16,918 bases of DNA, from assembly GCA_017503945.1 (NCBI GenBank), contig JAFVSB010000086.1, positions 1 to 16,918 of the forward strand, written 5' to 3'. This document shows, in pieces, positions 7,718 to 14,686 of this stretch (positions are counted from its first letter, which is position 1; the number at the start of each line of letters is the position of its first letter). A program made the translations under genes and the position numbers. The DNA comes from Clostridia bacterium (GTDB lineage: Bacteria; Bacillota; Clostridia; UMGS1810). The notes under the pieces are model-generated. The model had not been told where the DNA came from and did not search any database. It saw nothing but the letters and a program-made list of their open reading frames with translations.

Positions 7718-7789
7718 ATAATTAATCAAAACAAAATAAAACCAAAAGCAAAAAAACAAACACAAAATTTGTATAAGGGAGCACATCGG

Positions 7790-8533
7790 ATGGTTTCAGA
7801 ACTTGAAATCAAAAATCAAATTTGCGATATCGGCAAAAGAATCTATGACAGACGCATGGTTGCCGCAAATGATGGTAATATTTCCGTCAAAATCAGTGAC
7901 AATGAATATCTCTGCACCCCCACGGGTGTGAGCAAAGGCTTCATGACTCCTGACTATATCTGCAAAATTGACGGCGAAGGCAATATTCTACAGGCAAATG
8001 GCAAGTTTAAGCCATCTTCTGAAATCAAGATGCACCTCAGAGTGTATCAAAAAAGACCCGATGTTAAGGCTATTGTCCATGCCCATCCCATATACGCAAC
8101 AAGCTTTGCAATCGCAGGTGTACCACTCACAGCGCCCATCATGCCCGAAGCGGGCATCGCTCTGGGATATGTGCCGATTGCTGAGTATGGCACTCCATCT
8201 ACCATGGAAGTGCCCGACAACATCGAAAAATATCTTCCTTATTTCGATGCCATTCTTCTTGAAAATCATGGTGCTCTCACATATTCCGATTCACTTGTTG
8301 CAGCTTATCACAAGATGGAATCACTCGAATTTTATGCTGAGCTCCTCTTTAAATCAAGTCAGCTTGGCACTCCCAAGGAATTTGGCAGCGAGCAGGTTAA
8401 GTCCCTTTATGAGGTAAGAAGGCAGTTCGGCCTTTCGGGCAAGCATCCTGCCGACATTTGCCCCGCAGCCAAAGATGACGGCATGAGCTGTCATGACTGC
8501 ACTGTTCCTAACTGCTGTATGGCAGGCAGATAA
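7790..8533 (+). CDS. fucA: Class II aldolase, fuculose/rhamnulose-1-phosphate type
   Basis: Zinc aldolases of this family split L-fuculose 1-phosphate (some also rhamnulose 1-phosphate) into DHAP and L-lactaldehyde, the precursor of 1,2-propanediol. The zinc and catalytic residues are visible: E78 in SSEIKMH, H97 and H99 in VHAHP, and H160 in ENHGAL. The N-terminal AANDGNIS motif is at 25-32. Start ATG 7790 is supported by AAGGGAG 8 bases upstream, better than TTG 7769. The protein is 247 residues, about 30 longer than typical FucA. The extra C-terminus carries five cysteines in CPAAKDDGMSCHDC and the following NCC. That tail may bind metal or target the enzyme to the compartment. Exact sugar specificity is inferred from the locus type. 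Confidence 0.87.
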   Translation: MVSELEIKNQICDIGKRIYDRRMVAANDGNISVKISDNEYLCTPTGVSKGFMTPDYICKIDGEGNILQANGKFKPSSEIKMHLRVYQKRPDVKAIVHAHPIYATSFAIAGVPLTAPIMPEAGIALGYVPIAEYGTPSTMEVPDNIEKYLPYFDAILLENHGALTYSDSLVAAYHKMESLEFYAELLFKSSQLGTPKEFGSEQVKSLYEVRRQFGLSGKHPADICPAAKDDGMSCHDCTVPNCCMAGR

Positions 8534-8571
8534 GTAACACAAAAGTTCGTTAAGTAAGGTGGTGTATTGTT

Positions 8572-9057
8572 GTGAACAATGATAACATCAGTTATATTGC
8601 CAAAATAGTTGCAGACGAAGTCAGCAAATCCAGAGTTCCCACTTCAATCACTCTTGACATTGCCAAAAAGCTCATTGCCAAAGTGGAAGACAAAGCAAAA
8701 CAGATGGGAGTAAATGCAGTTGTTGCAGTAGCCGATGCCCACGCTCGTCCTGTAGCAATCGAATGTATGAACAATTCCTACATAGCAAGCTACGATGTAG
8801 CGCTCAACAAGGCCTACACAGTAGTTGCCCTCAAAATGTCCACCATGGCTCTCAAACCCCTGAGCCAGCCCGGAGCATCGCTCTACGGCATCCAGTTTAC
8901 CAACGAAGGCAAGATTGTAATCTTCGGTGGTGGCGACCCTCTTATATATAACTCACAGATTATCGGAGGCCTTGGCGTCAGCGGAGGTACGGAAGAACAG
9001 GACACTGCTCTTTCGGCTTACGGTGCCCAAATCCTTAAAGATATAATAGATAAATAA
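8572..9057 (+). CDS. GlcG/HbpS-like protein (PduO C-terminal domain family)
   Basis: The 161-residue product matches the GlcG/HbpS fold that also forms the C-terminal domain of PduO. Some relatives bind heme or cobalamin. Family features are VVAVADAHARPVAIE near residues 49-63, the VALNKAYTVVALKM helix, and the glycine-rich GGGDPLIY and GGLGVSGGTEEQD near the end. Before the domain lies NISYIAKIVADEVSKSR, an amphipathic helix of the encapsulation-peptide pattern, so the protein is probably a cargo. The start is GTG 8572, with AAGGTGGTG 7 bases upstream. The adenosyltransferase half of PduO is absent, as expected for a B12-free pathway. Its role here is unknown. Confidence 0.85.
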   Translation: MNNDNISYIAKIVADEVSKSRVPTSITLDIAKKLIAKVEDKAKQMGVNAVVAVADAHARPVAIECMNNSYIASYDVALNKAYTVVALKMSTMALKPLSQPGASLYGIQFTNEGKIVIFGGGDPLIYNSQIIGGLGVSGGTEEQDTALSAYGAQILKDIIDK

Positions 9058-9072
9058 AGGAGATGACAAAGC

Positions 9073-10278
9073 ATGAATAGCAATGATATCGAAGCTATTG
9101 TGAAACAAGTTATCGCAGGCGTTATGGCAGGCGAGGCTCCCAAGGCTTCAAAACCCCAGGCAGATATCCCTGCTGCATCAAATGTTGCCATGTTGACTGC
9201 TCTTGAACATTATGAAATAAAGCAGTTCCCGATTCCCGAGCTTGGCGATGATGACATTCTCGTCAAAGTGGAAGGTTGCGGCGTGTGTGGTACTGATGCT
9301 CACGAATTCAAGCGCGACCCATTCGGCCTTATTCCTGTAGTTCTTGGTCATGAAGGCACAGGCGAAATTGTCAAAATGGGCAAAAATGTCAAAAAAGACA
9401 GTGCCGGCAAACCCCTCGCAATAGGCGATAAGGTTGTTACCTGCATGATGTTCAAAGACGACCCCAACATCACCATGTTTGACCTCAACAAACAAAATGT
9501 TGGTAATGGCGCCGACCTTTACGGTCTCATTCCCGATGATGACATTCACTTAAATGGTTGGTTTGCAGATTACTTAGTTGTAAGAGGCGGTTCCACAATA
9601 TTCAATGTGAGTGATCTTGACCTTGACAACCGCATTCTCATCGAGCCCTGCGCAGTTTTGATTCACGCAGTAGAGCGCGCAAAAACCACAGGTATTTTAA
9701 AATTCAACAGCCGCGTTGTTGTACAGGGCTGCGGACCAATTGGTCTTATCTGTATAGCAGTTCTGCGAACAATGGGCGTAGAAAACATCGTAGCAGTCGA
9801 TGGTCAGAAAATGCGCCTTGACTTTGCAAAAGAAATGGGTGCTTGCGCCAGCGTTGATTTCACTGAGCACAAGGGCATCGAAGCTCTCAGCAAGGCAGTA
9901 AAAGATGCATTCGGCGGCTATGAGGCAGATTTTGCATTCCAGTGCACAGGCGCGCCTGTTGCTCATTCAAACATCTACAAATTTATCCGCAATGGTGGCG
10001 GACTTTGTGAGCTTGGTTTCTTCATCAATGGCTGTGATGCAACCATCAATCCTCACTTTGATATCTGCTCCAAAGAAATCACACTCGTTGGTTCATGGGC
10101 ATACACCTTAAGAGATTATGCCATCACATTTGATTTCCTCAAGAGAGCAAATGCAATAGGTATTCCTCTTAAAAAGCTCATCACTCATAAGTATCCGCTT
10201 TCAAAAATCAATGAAGCACATGAGACCAACCTCAAAATGGCAGGTCTTAAAATAGCCATCATAAATGATATGAAATAA
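9073..10278 (+). CDS. Zinc-dependent alcohol dehydrogenase (MDR family) with encapsulation peptide
   Basis: This is a medium-chain dehydrogenase that probably reduces propanal to 1-propanol and perhaps lactaldehyde to 1,2-propanediol, recycling NADH inside the compartment. Catalytic zinc ligands are C72 in GVCGTDAH, H93-E94 in GHEGTGE, and C193 or E191 in IEPCAV. The NAD-binding motif is GCGPIG at 219-224. Residues 1-20 (NSNDIEAIVKQVIAGVMAG) form an amphipathic helix, followed by an Ala/Pro/Lys linker to about residue 37: a typical N-terminal encapsulation peptide. The four-cysteine structural-zinc lobe expected after GDKV is missing, and that region (124-155) has only one cysteine. Start ATG 9073 follows AAAGGAGATGA. 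It is the only alcohol dehydrogenase in the locus. Confidence 0.88.
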   Translation: MNSNDIEAIVKQVIAGVMAGEAPKASKPQADIPAASNVAMLTALEHYEIKQFPIPELGDDDILVKVEGCGVCGTDAHEFKRDPFGLIPVVLGHEGTGEIVKMGKNVKKDSAGKPLAIGDKVVTCMMFKDDPNITMFDLNKQNVGNGADLYGLIPDDDIHLNGWFADYLVVRGGSTIFNVSDLDLDNRILIEPCAVLIHAVERAKTTGILKFNSRVVVQGCGPIGLICIAVLRTMGVENIVAVDGQKMRLDFAKEMGACASVDFTEHKGIEALSKAVKDAFGGYEADFAFQCTGAPVAHSNIYKFIRNGGGLCELGFFINGCDATINPHFDICSKEITLVGSWAYTLRDYAITFDFLKRANAIGIPLKKLITHKYPLSKINEAHETNLKMAGLKIAIINDMK

Positions 10279-10305
10279 TAAAAATATAATTGGAGGTATT
10301 TAGTT

Positions 10306-10584
10306 ATGGCACAGGAAGCATTAGGTATGGTAGAAACAAGAGGCTTGGTAGCAGCAATTGAAGCAGCAGATGCAATGCTCAAAGCCGCAAATGTAGTTTT
10401 AGTAGGAACAGAAAAAATCGGTTCCGGTCTCGTAAGTGTAATGGTTAGAGGTGATGTTGGCGCAGTTAACGCTGCAGTTCAGGCAGGTGGCGCTACAGCT
10501 GCAAGACTTGGCGAAATCATCGCAACTCATGTAATCCCCAGACCTCACACAGATGTTGAAAAAATATTACCTTCTTTGAACTAA
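10306..10584 (+). CDS. BMC-H major shell protein (PduA/PduJ-like), copy 1
   Basis: This 92-residue single BMC-domain protein assembles into hexamers that tile the shell facets. The body matches PduA/PduJ: ALGMVETRGLVAAIEAADAM, the pore loop EKIGSGLV, the VRGDVGAV turn and the ending HVIPRPHTDVEKILP. The KIGSG pore resembles that of PduA, known to pass 1,2-propanediol. Start ATG 10306 has GGAGG in its leader. The next gene encodes an almost identical protein, differing at only four of 92 positions. The two together are likely the most abundant shell components. Confidence 0.95.
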   Translation: MAQEALGMVETRGLVAAIEAADAMLKAANVVLVGTEKIGSGLVSVMVRGDVGAVNAAVQAGGATAARLGEIIATHVIPRPHTDVEKILPSLN

Positions 10585-10596
10585 TAGGTGATATAT

Positions 10597-10989
10597 ATGG
10601 CACAGAGAAAAACAAGCTCTAAAACCGCCGCATCTGCAGCCAAGGCTGATAGCGCGGCAACAGAAACAAAAGTTGTAAAAGAAGTAAAAGAAAAAAAGGA
10701 GGAAATCAAAATGGCACAGGAAGCATTAGGTATGGTAGAAACAAGAGGTCTTGTTGCTGCTATCGAAGCAGCTGATGCAATGCTCAAAGCTGCAAATGTA
10801 GTTCTCGTAGGAACAGAGAAAATCGGTTCCGGTCTCGTAAGCGTAATGGTTAGAGGTGATGTTGGTGCTGTTAACGCTGCTGTTCAGGCAGGTGGCACAA
10901 CCGCTGCAAAACTTGGCGAAATCATCGCAACTCATGTAATCCCCAGACCTCACGCAGATGTTGAGAAAATTCTGCCCTCTCTCAAATAA
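10597..10989 (+). CDS. BMC-H major shell protein, copy 2, with N-terminal extension
   Basis: From ATG 10597 this encodes 130 residues: a 38-residue extension rich in Lys, Ala, Ser and Glu, then a complete BMC-H domain 95-96% identical to copy 1. The extension looks disordered at first (KTSSKTAASAAKADS) and then charged and helical (VVKEVKEKKEEIK). Its start has AGGTGAT about 5 bases upstream. An internal ATG at 10711 with a perfect AAGGAGG site would yield the plain 92-residue protein from the same gene, so two products are likely. The extended form could modify one shell face, bind cargo or decorate the exterior. Both forms share the KIGSG pore. Confidence 0.9.
   Translation: MAQRKTSSKTAASAAKADSAATETKVVKEVKEKKEEIKMAQEALGMVETRGLVAAIEAADAMLKAANVVLVGTEKIGSGLVSVMVRGDVGAVNAAVQAGGTTAAKLGEIIATHVIPRPHADVEKILPSLK
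10696..10713 (+). promoter_or_regulatory. Internal ribosome site and start inside BMC-H copy 2
   Basis: AAGGAGG (10696-10702) lies 8 bases before ATG 10711. It is stronger than the site for the upstream start at 10597. The same bases encode Lys-Lys-Glu-Glu of the extension, so the extension's coding sequence doubles as a Shine-Dalgarno site. The first 38 bases from this ATG are identical to the start of copy 1. Confidence 0.75.
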
Positions 10990-11017
10990 TTGACAGGCAG
11001 ACAGTAGAATAAGTGAC

Positions 11018-11045
11018 GGCAGGGCGGGAGCTTTTCCGCCTTGCC
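11018..11045 (+). promoter_or_regulatory. GC-rich hairpin between BMC-H copy 2 and the BMC-P gene
   Basis: GGCAGGGCGG (11018-11027) pairs with CCGCCTTGCC (11036-11045) across an eight-base loop, giving a 10-bp stem with one G-U pair. There is no T-run after it, so it is not a good terminator. It could protect the 3' end of the major shell mRNA or partly stop transcription, keeping the vertex protein low. It ends about 13 bases before the BMC-P ribosome site. Confidence 0.7.
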
Positions 11046-11073
11046 CGATATTCACCCGAAAGGAGATTATCCA

Positions 11074-11325
11074 ATGATCATAGGTAAGGTTAAAGGCAGC
11101 GTGGTTTCTACACGCAAAAACGAAAACCTCATTGGTAACAAATTCATGATTGTGGAACCCACCAAAGAAATGGGCATAGCAGGCACAATCGTAGCTATCG
11201 ACAATGTTGGTGCAGGCATCGGCGAGATTGTTCTCGTTGCCACAGGCAGTGCCGCAAGAATCGGCTGCAACCAGGAAAATTCACCCGTTGACGCAGCAAT
11301 TGTGGGCATTGTAGACCAGTTCTGA
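11074..11325 (+). CDS. BMC-P vertex protein (EutN/CcmL/PduN family)
   Basis: BMC-P proteins form pentamers that cap the vertices of the polyhedral shell. The 83-residue product has the family opening MIIGKVKGSVVSTRKNENL, the middle AIDNVGAGIGEIVLVATGSAAR, and the ending DAAIVGIVDQF, covering the whole EutN/CcmL fold. Start ATG 11074 has AAAGGAG about 9 bases upstream. It is the only pentamer gene in the locus, and few copies are needed per shell. The strong hairpin before it may reduce its expression relative to the BMC-H genes. Confidence 0.94.
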   Translation: MIIGKVKGSVVSTRKNENLIGNKFMIVEPTKEMGIAGTIVAIDNVGAGIGEIVLVATGSAARIGCNQENSPVDAAIVGIVDQF

Positions 11326-11347
11326 TACTATTAGTTTATAAATAGTA
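11326..11347 (+). repeat. Short AT-rich hairpin before pduS
   Basis: TACTATT (11326-11332) and AATAGTA (11341-11347) form a 7-bp stem with an eight-base loop directly after the BMC-P stop. It is weak and A/T only. It ends just before the pduS ribosome site, so it might tune pduS translation, or be chance. Confidence 0.3.
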
Positions 11348-11366
11348 AAGAAAGGAGAAAGTACAG

Positions 11367-12707
11367 TTGAAGTTAGAACAGCTTGCACATATTATGAAAA
11401 CACATGGCATCATCGGCGCTGGCGGGGCAGGGTTTCCGTCGGGCACCAAATTAAACTCCAAAGCCGACACCATCATTCTCAACTGTGCCGAGTGTGAGCC
11501 GCTTTTTAAGCTCCACCGTCAGCTCCTCGCAACTTATACATTTGAGATAATGACGGCTCTTACTCATGTAAAGGAAGCCGTTGGTGCAAAACAGGTTATC
11601 ATTGCACTTAAGCCTTCCTATAAGGAAGCAATCGACAGGGTAAATTATTACCTTCCATCTTTTAATGACTTTAGAATATCCCTTCTGCCAAAGGTATATC
11701 CGGTAGGAGATGAAATAATCCTCATCTATGAGACCACAGGTCGTGTTGTAAAACCCGGCAAGCTCCCAATAACCGAGGGAGTGATTGTGTATAATGTAGA
11801 GACCATGCTCAATACATACTACGCCATCGAAGAAGATAAAAATGTCACCGAAAAATACATCACCATCACAGGTGAAATCAAGAACCCCGGCACTTTCAAG
11901 GTGCCTGTGGGCATCACAGTGGCAGAGGCAGTTGCTCTCACAGGCGGTGCCAAGTCTGATGATTGTATGTATCTTGGCGGAGGTCTCATGACGGGCAATG
12001 TGGTATATCCCAATGATCCCATCACCAAAAAGCTCAATGCAATTTTGGTTCTGCCCAAAAACAGTCCCATCATTCAAAAAAGACTTGCAAATCCTGCAAT
12101 AAATATCCGCAAAGCCATGAGCATCTGTTGTCAGTGCCGTTCATGCACAGACCTTTGCTCGCGCAATCTGCTCGGTTATCCCATAGAGCCTCACCTCTTT
12201 ATGAGAGCAGTGACCAAAGGCATGGATTCCGATTCAGAGGCAGTGCTCAATTCATTTTACTGTTCGCAGTGTGGCCTTTGTGAGTTGTATTCGTGTCCTC
12301 AGGATCTTTCACCGCGTTCCATCATCAACAAGGTGAGGGCAGAGCTCAGAGCCAAGGGCGTGTCAACCCCTGAAAATCCGAAATTCACAGGCGTATCGTC
12401 TGACAGAAACTACAAACAGGTTCAAATGAACCGTCTCCGTTCGAGACTTGGTGTCACAGGCTATTATGTGCCCGCCACTCTCGATGAAAAGGTTCCCGAC
12501 TTTAAAGAGGTCAAAATCATGTTAAATCAGCATATCGGTCCTGTGGCTGATGCAGTTGTAAAAAAAGGTGACAAGGTCACCTGTGGTCAGCTCATCGGCA
12601 CCACCGAAGGCAAGCTTGGCAGTGATGTTCACTCGTCTGTCGATGGCACTGTTATTGCAGTAACCGATATGTATGTTATCATCAAAAGGAGGTCAGGCAA
12701 GAAATGA
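11367..12707 (+). CDS. pduS: PduS-type RnfC-like electron-transfer flavoprotein
   Basis: PduS is an NADH-binding flavin and iron-sulfur protein associated with the shell, thought to move electrons or regenerate cofactor. Domains in order: an RnfC-like N-terminus with the glycine-rich nucleotide motif GAGGAGFP (residues 17-24); an SLBB-type segment around ITGEIKNPGTFKVP; and two [4Fe-4S] motifs, C254-x2-C257-x2-C260-x3-C264 and C299-x2-C302-x2-C305-x4-C310. A C-terminal barrel-sandwich segment (VADAVVKKGDKVTCGQLIG) follows. The 446 residues are close to Salmonella PduS. The start is TTG 11367 after AAAGGAGA. In B12-type loci PduS supports cobalamin reduction, but no cobalamin enzyme is present here. 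It overlaps pduT by ATGA. Confidence 0.92.
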   Translation: MKLEQLAHIMKTHGIIGAGGAGFPSGTKLNSKADTIILNCAECEPLFKLHRQLLATYTFEIMTALTHVKEAVGAKQVIIALKPSYKEAIDRVNYYLPSFNDFRISLLPKVYPVGDEIILIYETTGRVVKPGKLPITEGVIVYNVETMLNTYYAIEEDKNVTEKYITITGEIKNPGTFKVPVGITVAEAVALTGGAKSDDCMYLGGGLMTGNVVYPNDPITKKLNAILVLPKNSPIIQKRLANPAINIRKAMSICCQCRSCTDLCSRNLLGYPIEPHLFMRAVTKGMDSDSEAVLNSFYCSQCGLCELYSCPQDLSPRSIINKVRAELRAKGVSTPENPKFTGVSSDRNYKQVQMNRLRSRLGVTGYYVPATLDEKVPDFKEVKIMLNQHIGPVADAVVKKGDKVTCGQLIGTTEGKLGSDVHSSVDGTVIAVTDMYVIIKRRSGKK

Positions 12708-13252
12708 GCAAAGCACTTGCAATGGTAGAATATCTTACAGTTGCCACGGGCATCACAGCGGCAGACATCATGGTCAAAACCGCCGATGTTGAGCTAATCG
12801 AAGCTCATGTTGTCTGCCCCGGTAAATACATAGCCCTCATTCAGGGCGAACTCAGTGCAGTGACTGCTGCAGTAGAAAAAGCCAAAGCGCAATATCCCCA
12901 AAAGCTTGTGGATTCGTTTGTGCTCGGCAATCCTGAACCTTCCATCTTCCCTGCCATATATGGAGCTACCGAGGTTGCCAACCCCGCAGCTCTCGGCATA
13001 TTTGAAACCTATAGTGCAGCTTCAATTATTGTAGCTGCCGACATAGCCTCCAAAACTGCCGATGTTCAGCTCGTAGAGCTGCGCATAGCAAAGGGCATGT
13101 GTGGCAAATCCTACATGCTCATCACAGGTGAGGTTGCAGCAGTAAATTCATCAATCGAAACCGTCAAGGAGCGACTCAAAGACACATCAATGTATCTTGA
13201 CAGTTCGGTTATCGCTAACCCCGACAAAGAAACCTGGCAAAACATTATATAA
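12704..13252 (+). CDS. pduT: PduT-type tandem BMC-T shell protein with a pore cysteine
   Basis: This 182-residue protein contains two BMC domains and should form trimers shaped like hexamers. Domain 1 begins ALAMVEYLTVATGI and domain 2 ALGIFETYSAASIIVAADIA. Salmonella PduT holds a [4Fe-4S] cluster at the trimer pore through Cys38. Here a cysteine falls exactly at residue 38, in HVVCPGKY. A second cysteine, C133, lies in the matching loop of domain 2 (GMCGKSY). The gene overlaps the pduS stop by ATGA, and GGAGG lies in the end of pduS. The tight pairing supports an electron path from PduS through the shell. Confidence 0.93.
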   Translation: MSKALAMVEYLTVATGITAADIMVKTADVELIEAHVVCPGKYIALIQGELSAVTAAVEKAKAQYPQKLVDSFVLGNPEPSIFPAIYGATEVANPAALGIFETYSAASIIVAADIASKTADVQLVELRIAKGMCGKSYMLITGEVAAVNSSIETVKERLKDTSMYLDSSVIANPDKETWQNII

Positions 13253-13270
13253 ATTAAATGAGGTGTAATC

Positions 13271-14665
13271 ATGATAGACGAAAAGTACATCAGTCAGATA
13301 GTGGCAAATGTTTTAAAAGATGTAACTGCTCCTGCAGTTGCCAATGCAAAAGGTCAGCTTGGCGTTTTTGACAAAATGGAAGACGCACTTGCAGCCGTAA
13401 AGAAAGCATATAAGCAATACCGCTCATACACAGTGGCTCAGAGAGAAAAAATGATTGCCAAAATTCGTGAGCTCACACTTGCCGAAGCCGAAACAATGGC
13501 TCGCATGGGTGTTGAAGAAACAGGCATGGGCAGAGTTGAAGATAAAATCATCAAGCATCAGCTTGTTGCCAACAAAACTCCCGGCACCGAAGACCTTCAC
13601 CCCACTGCCATGACAGGCGATGCAGGTCTCACCCTTATCGAAATGGCTCCCTTTGGTATCATAGGCAGTATCACTCCTTCTACCAACCCCAGTGAAACAG
13701 TTATCTGCAACACCATGGGCATGATTGCTGCAGGCAACGCTGTAGTGTTCAATCCTCACCCCAATGCATGCAAGGTTGCCAACTATGCAGTTGACCTTGT
13801 AAACCGTGCAATTCAGGCGGCAGGCGGCCCCGAAAACCTTGTGGTTTCCGTTGCCAAACCCACCATGGACACCTCCAAAATGATGATGGAATGTCCCGAT
13901 GTTAAGATGCTCGTTGCCACAGGCGGTCCGGGCGTTGTGCGCACACTTTTGTCTTCTGGCAAAAAAGCCATAGGCGCAGGTGCGGGCAATCCTCCCGTTA
14001 TTGTTGATGACACAGCCGATATTGCCAAAGCAGCAGCCGACATTGTAAAGGGTGCAAGCTTTGATAACAATCTCCCCTGCATAGCCGAAAAAGAATGTTT
14101 TGCTTTTGATTCTATTGCCGATGAGCTCATCGACAACATGACCAAAAACGGCGCATATCTGCTCAAAGGTGATATGATTGACAAGCTCGTTAAGGTTGCC
14201 CTTGTTGAAAAAGACGGCAAATATTCTATCAACAAAAAATGGGTAGGCAAAAATGCAGGCCTCTTCTTAAAAGAGCTTGGCATCGATGCTGATCCCCGTC
14301 TCATAATTTGTGAAACACCTGAAAATCACCCCTTCGTTCAGGTTGAAATGATGATGCCCATTCTTGCCATTGTCAGAGTAAACAATATTGACGAAGCTAT
14401 CGAAATGGCTGTAAAGGCTGAACACGGCTGTCGTCATTCGGCTCACATTCACTCCAAAAATGTGGACCGTCTCACTGCATTTGCAAGAGCCGTAGAAACA
14501 ACCATCTTTGTTAAAAATGCTCCTTCCTATGCAGGCATAGGTGCAGGCGGCGAAGGCTACACCACCTTCACCATTGCAGGTCCTACAGGCGAAGGTCTCA
14601 CAGCCACCCACTCCTTTACCCGTCAGAGAAGATGCGTAATGGCAGACGGACTCCATATTGTATAA
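13271..14665 (+). CDS. pduP: CoA-acylating propionaldehyde dehydrogenase (PduP-like)
   Basis: PduP oxidises propanal with NAD+ and CoA to propionyl-CoA inside the compartment. The catalytic cysteine is C270 in NNLPCIAEKE. Other family marks are FGIIGSITPSTNPSET, the GAGAGNPPVIVDDTADI stretch and the C-terminal FTRQRRCVMADG. The 464 residues equal Salmonella PduP in length. Residues 1-18 (IDEKYISQIVANVLKDV) form the amphipathic helix of an encapsulation peptide, linked by TAPAVANAKGQ to the enzyme. Start ATG 13271 follows GAGGTG. It supplies propionyl-CoA for PduL, two shell genes downstream, while the NADH formed feeds the alcohol dehydrogenase. Confidence 0.95.
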   Translation: MIDEKYISQIVANVLKDVTAPAVANAKGQLGVFDKMEDALAAVKKAYKQYRSYTVAQREKMIAKIRELTLAEAETMARMGVEETGMGRVEDKIIKHQLVANKTPGTEDLHPTAMTGDAGLTLIEMAPFGIIGSITPSTNPSETVICNTMGMIAAGNAVVFNPHPNACKVANYAVDLVNRAIQAAGGPENLVVSVAKPTMDTSKMMMECPDVKMLVATGGPGVVRTLLSSGKKAIGAGAGNPPVIVDDTADIAKAAADIVKGASFDNNLPCIAEKECFAFDSIADELIDNMTKNGAYLLKGDMIDKLVKVALVEKDGKYSINKKWVGKNAGLFLKELGIDADPRLIICETPENHPFVQVEMMMPILAIVRVNNIDEAIEMAVKAEHGCRHSAHIHSKNVDRLTAFARAVETTIFVKNAPSYAGIGAGGEGYTTFTIAGPTGEGLTATHSFTRQRRCVMADGLHIV

Positions 14666-14686
14666 TTTTTCTTGCGAGGTATTCAC

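Noticed and set aside
7717..7722. TATAAT as the -10 box of P2
   Set aside because: It would give a 22-base spacer to TTGACA, while TATTAT at 7712-7717 gives 17.
10588..10599. GTG 10588 as the start of BMC-H copy 2
   Set aside because: It lies inside the AGGTGAT ribosome site, and ATG 10597 follows at a sensible distance.
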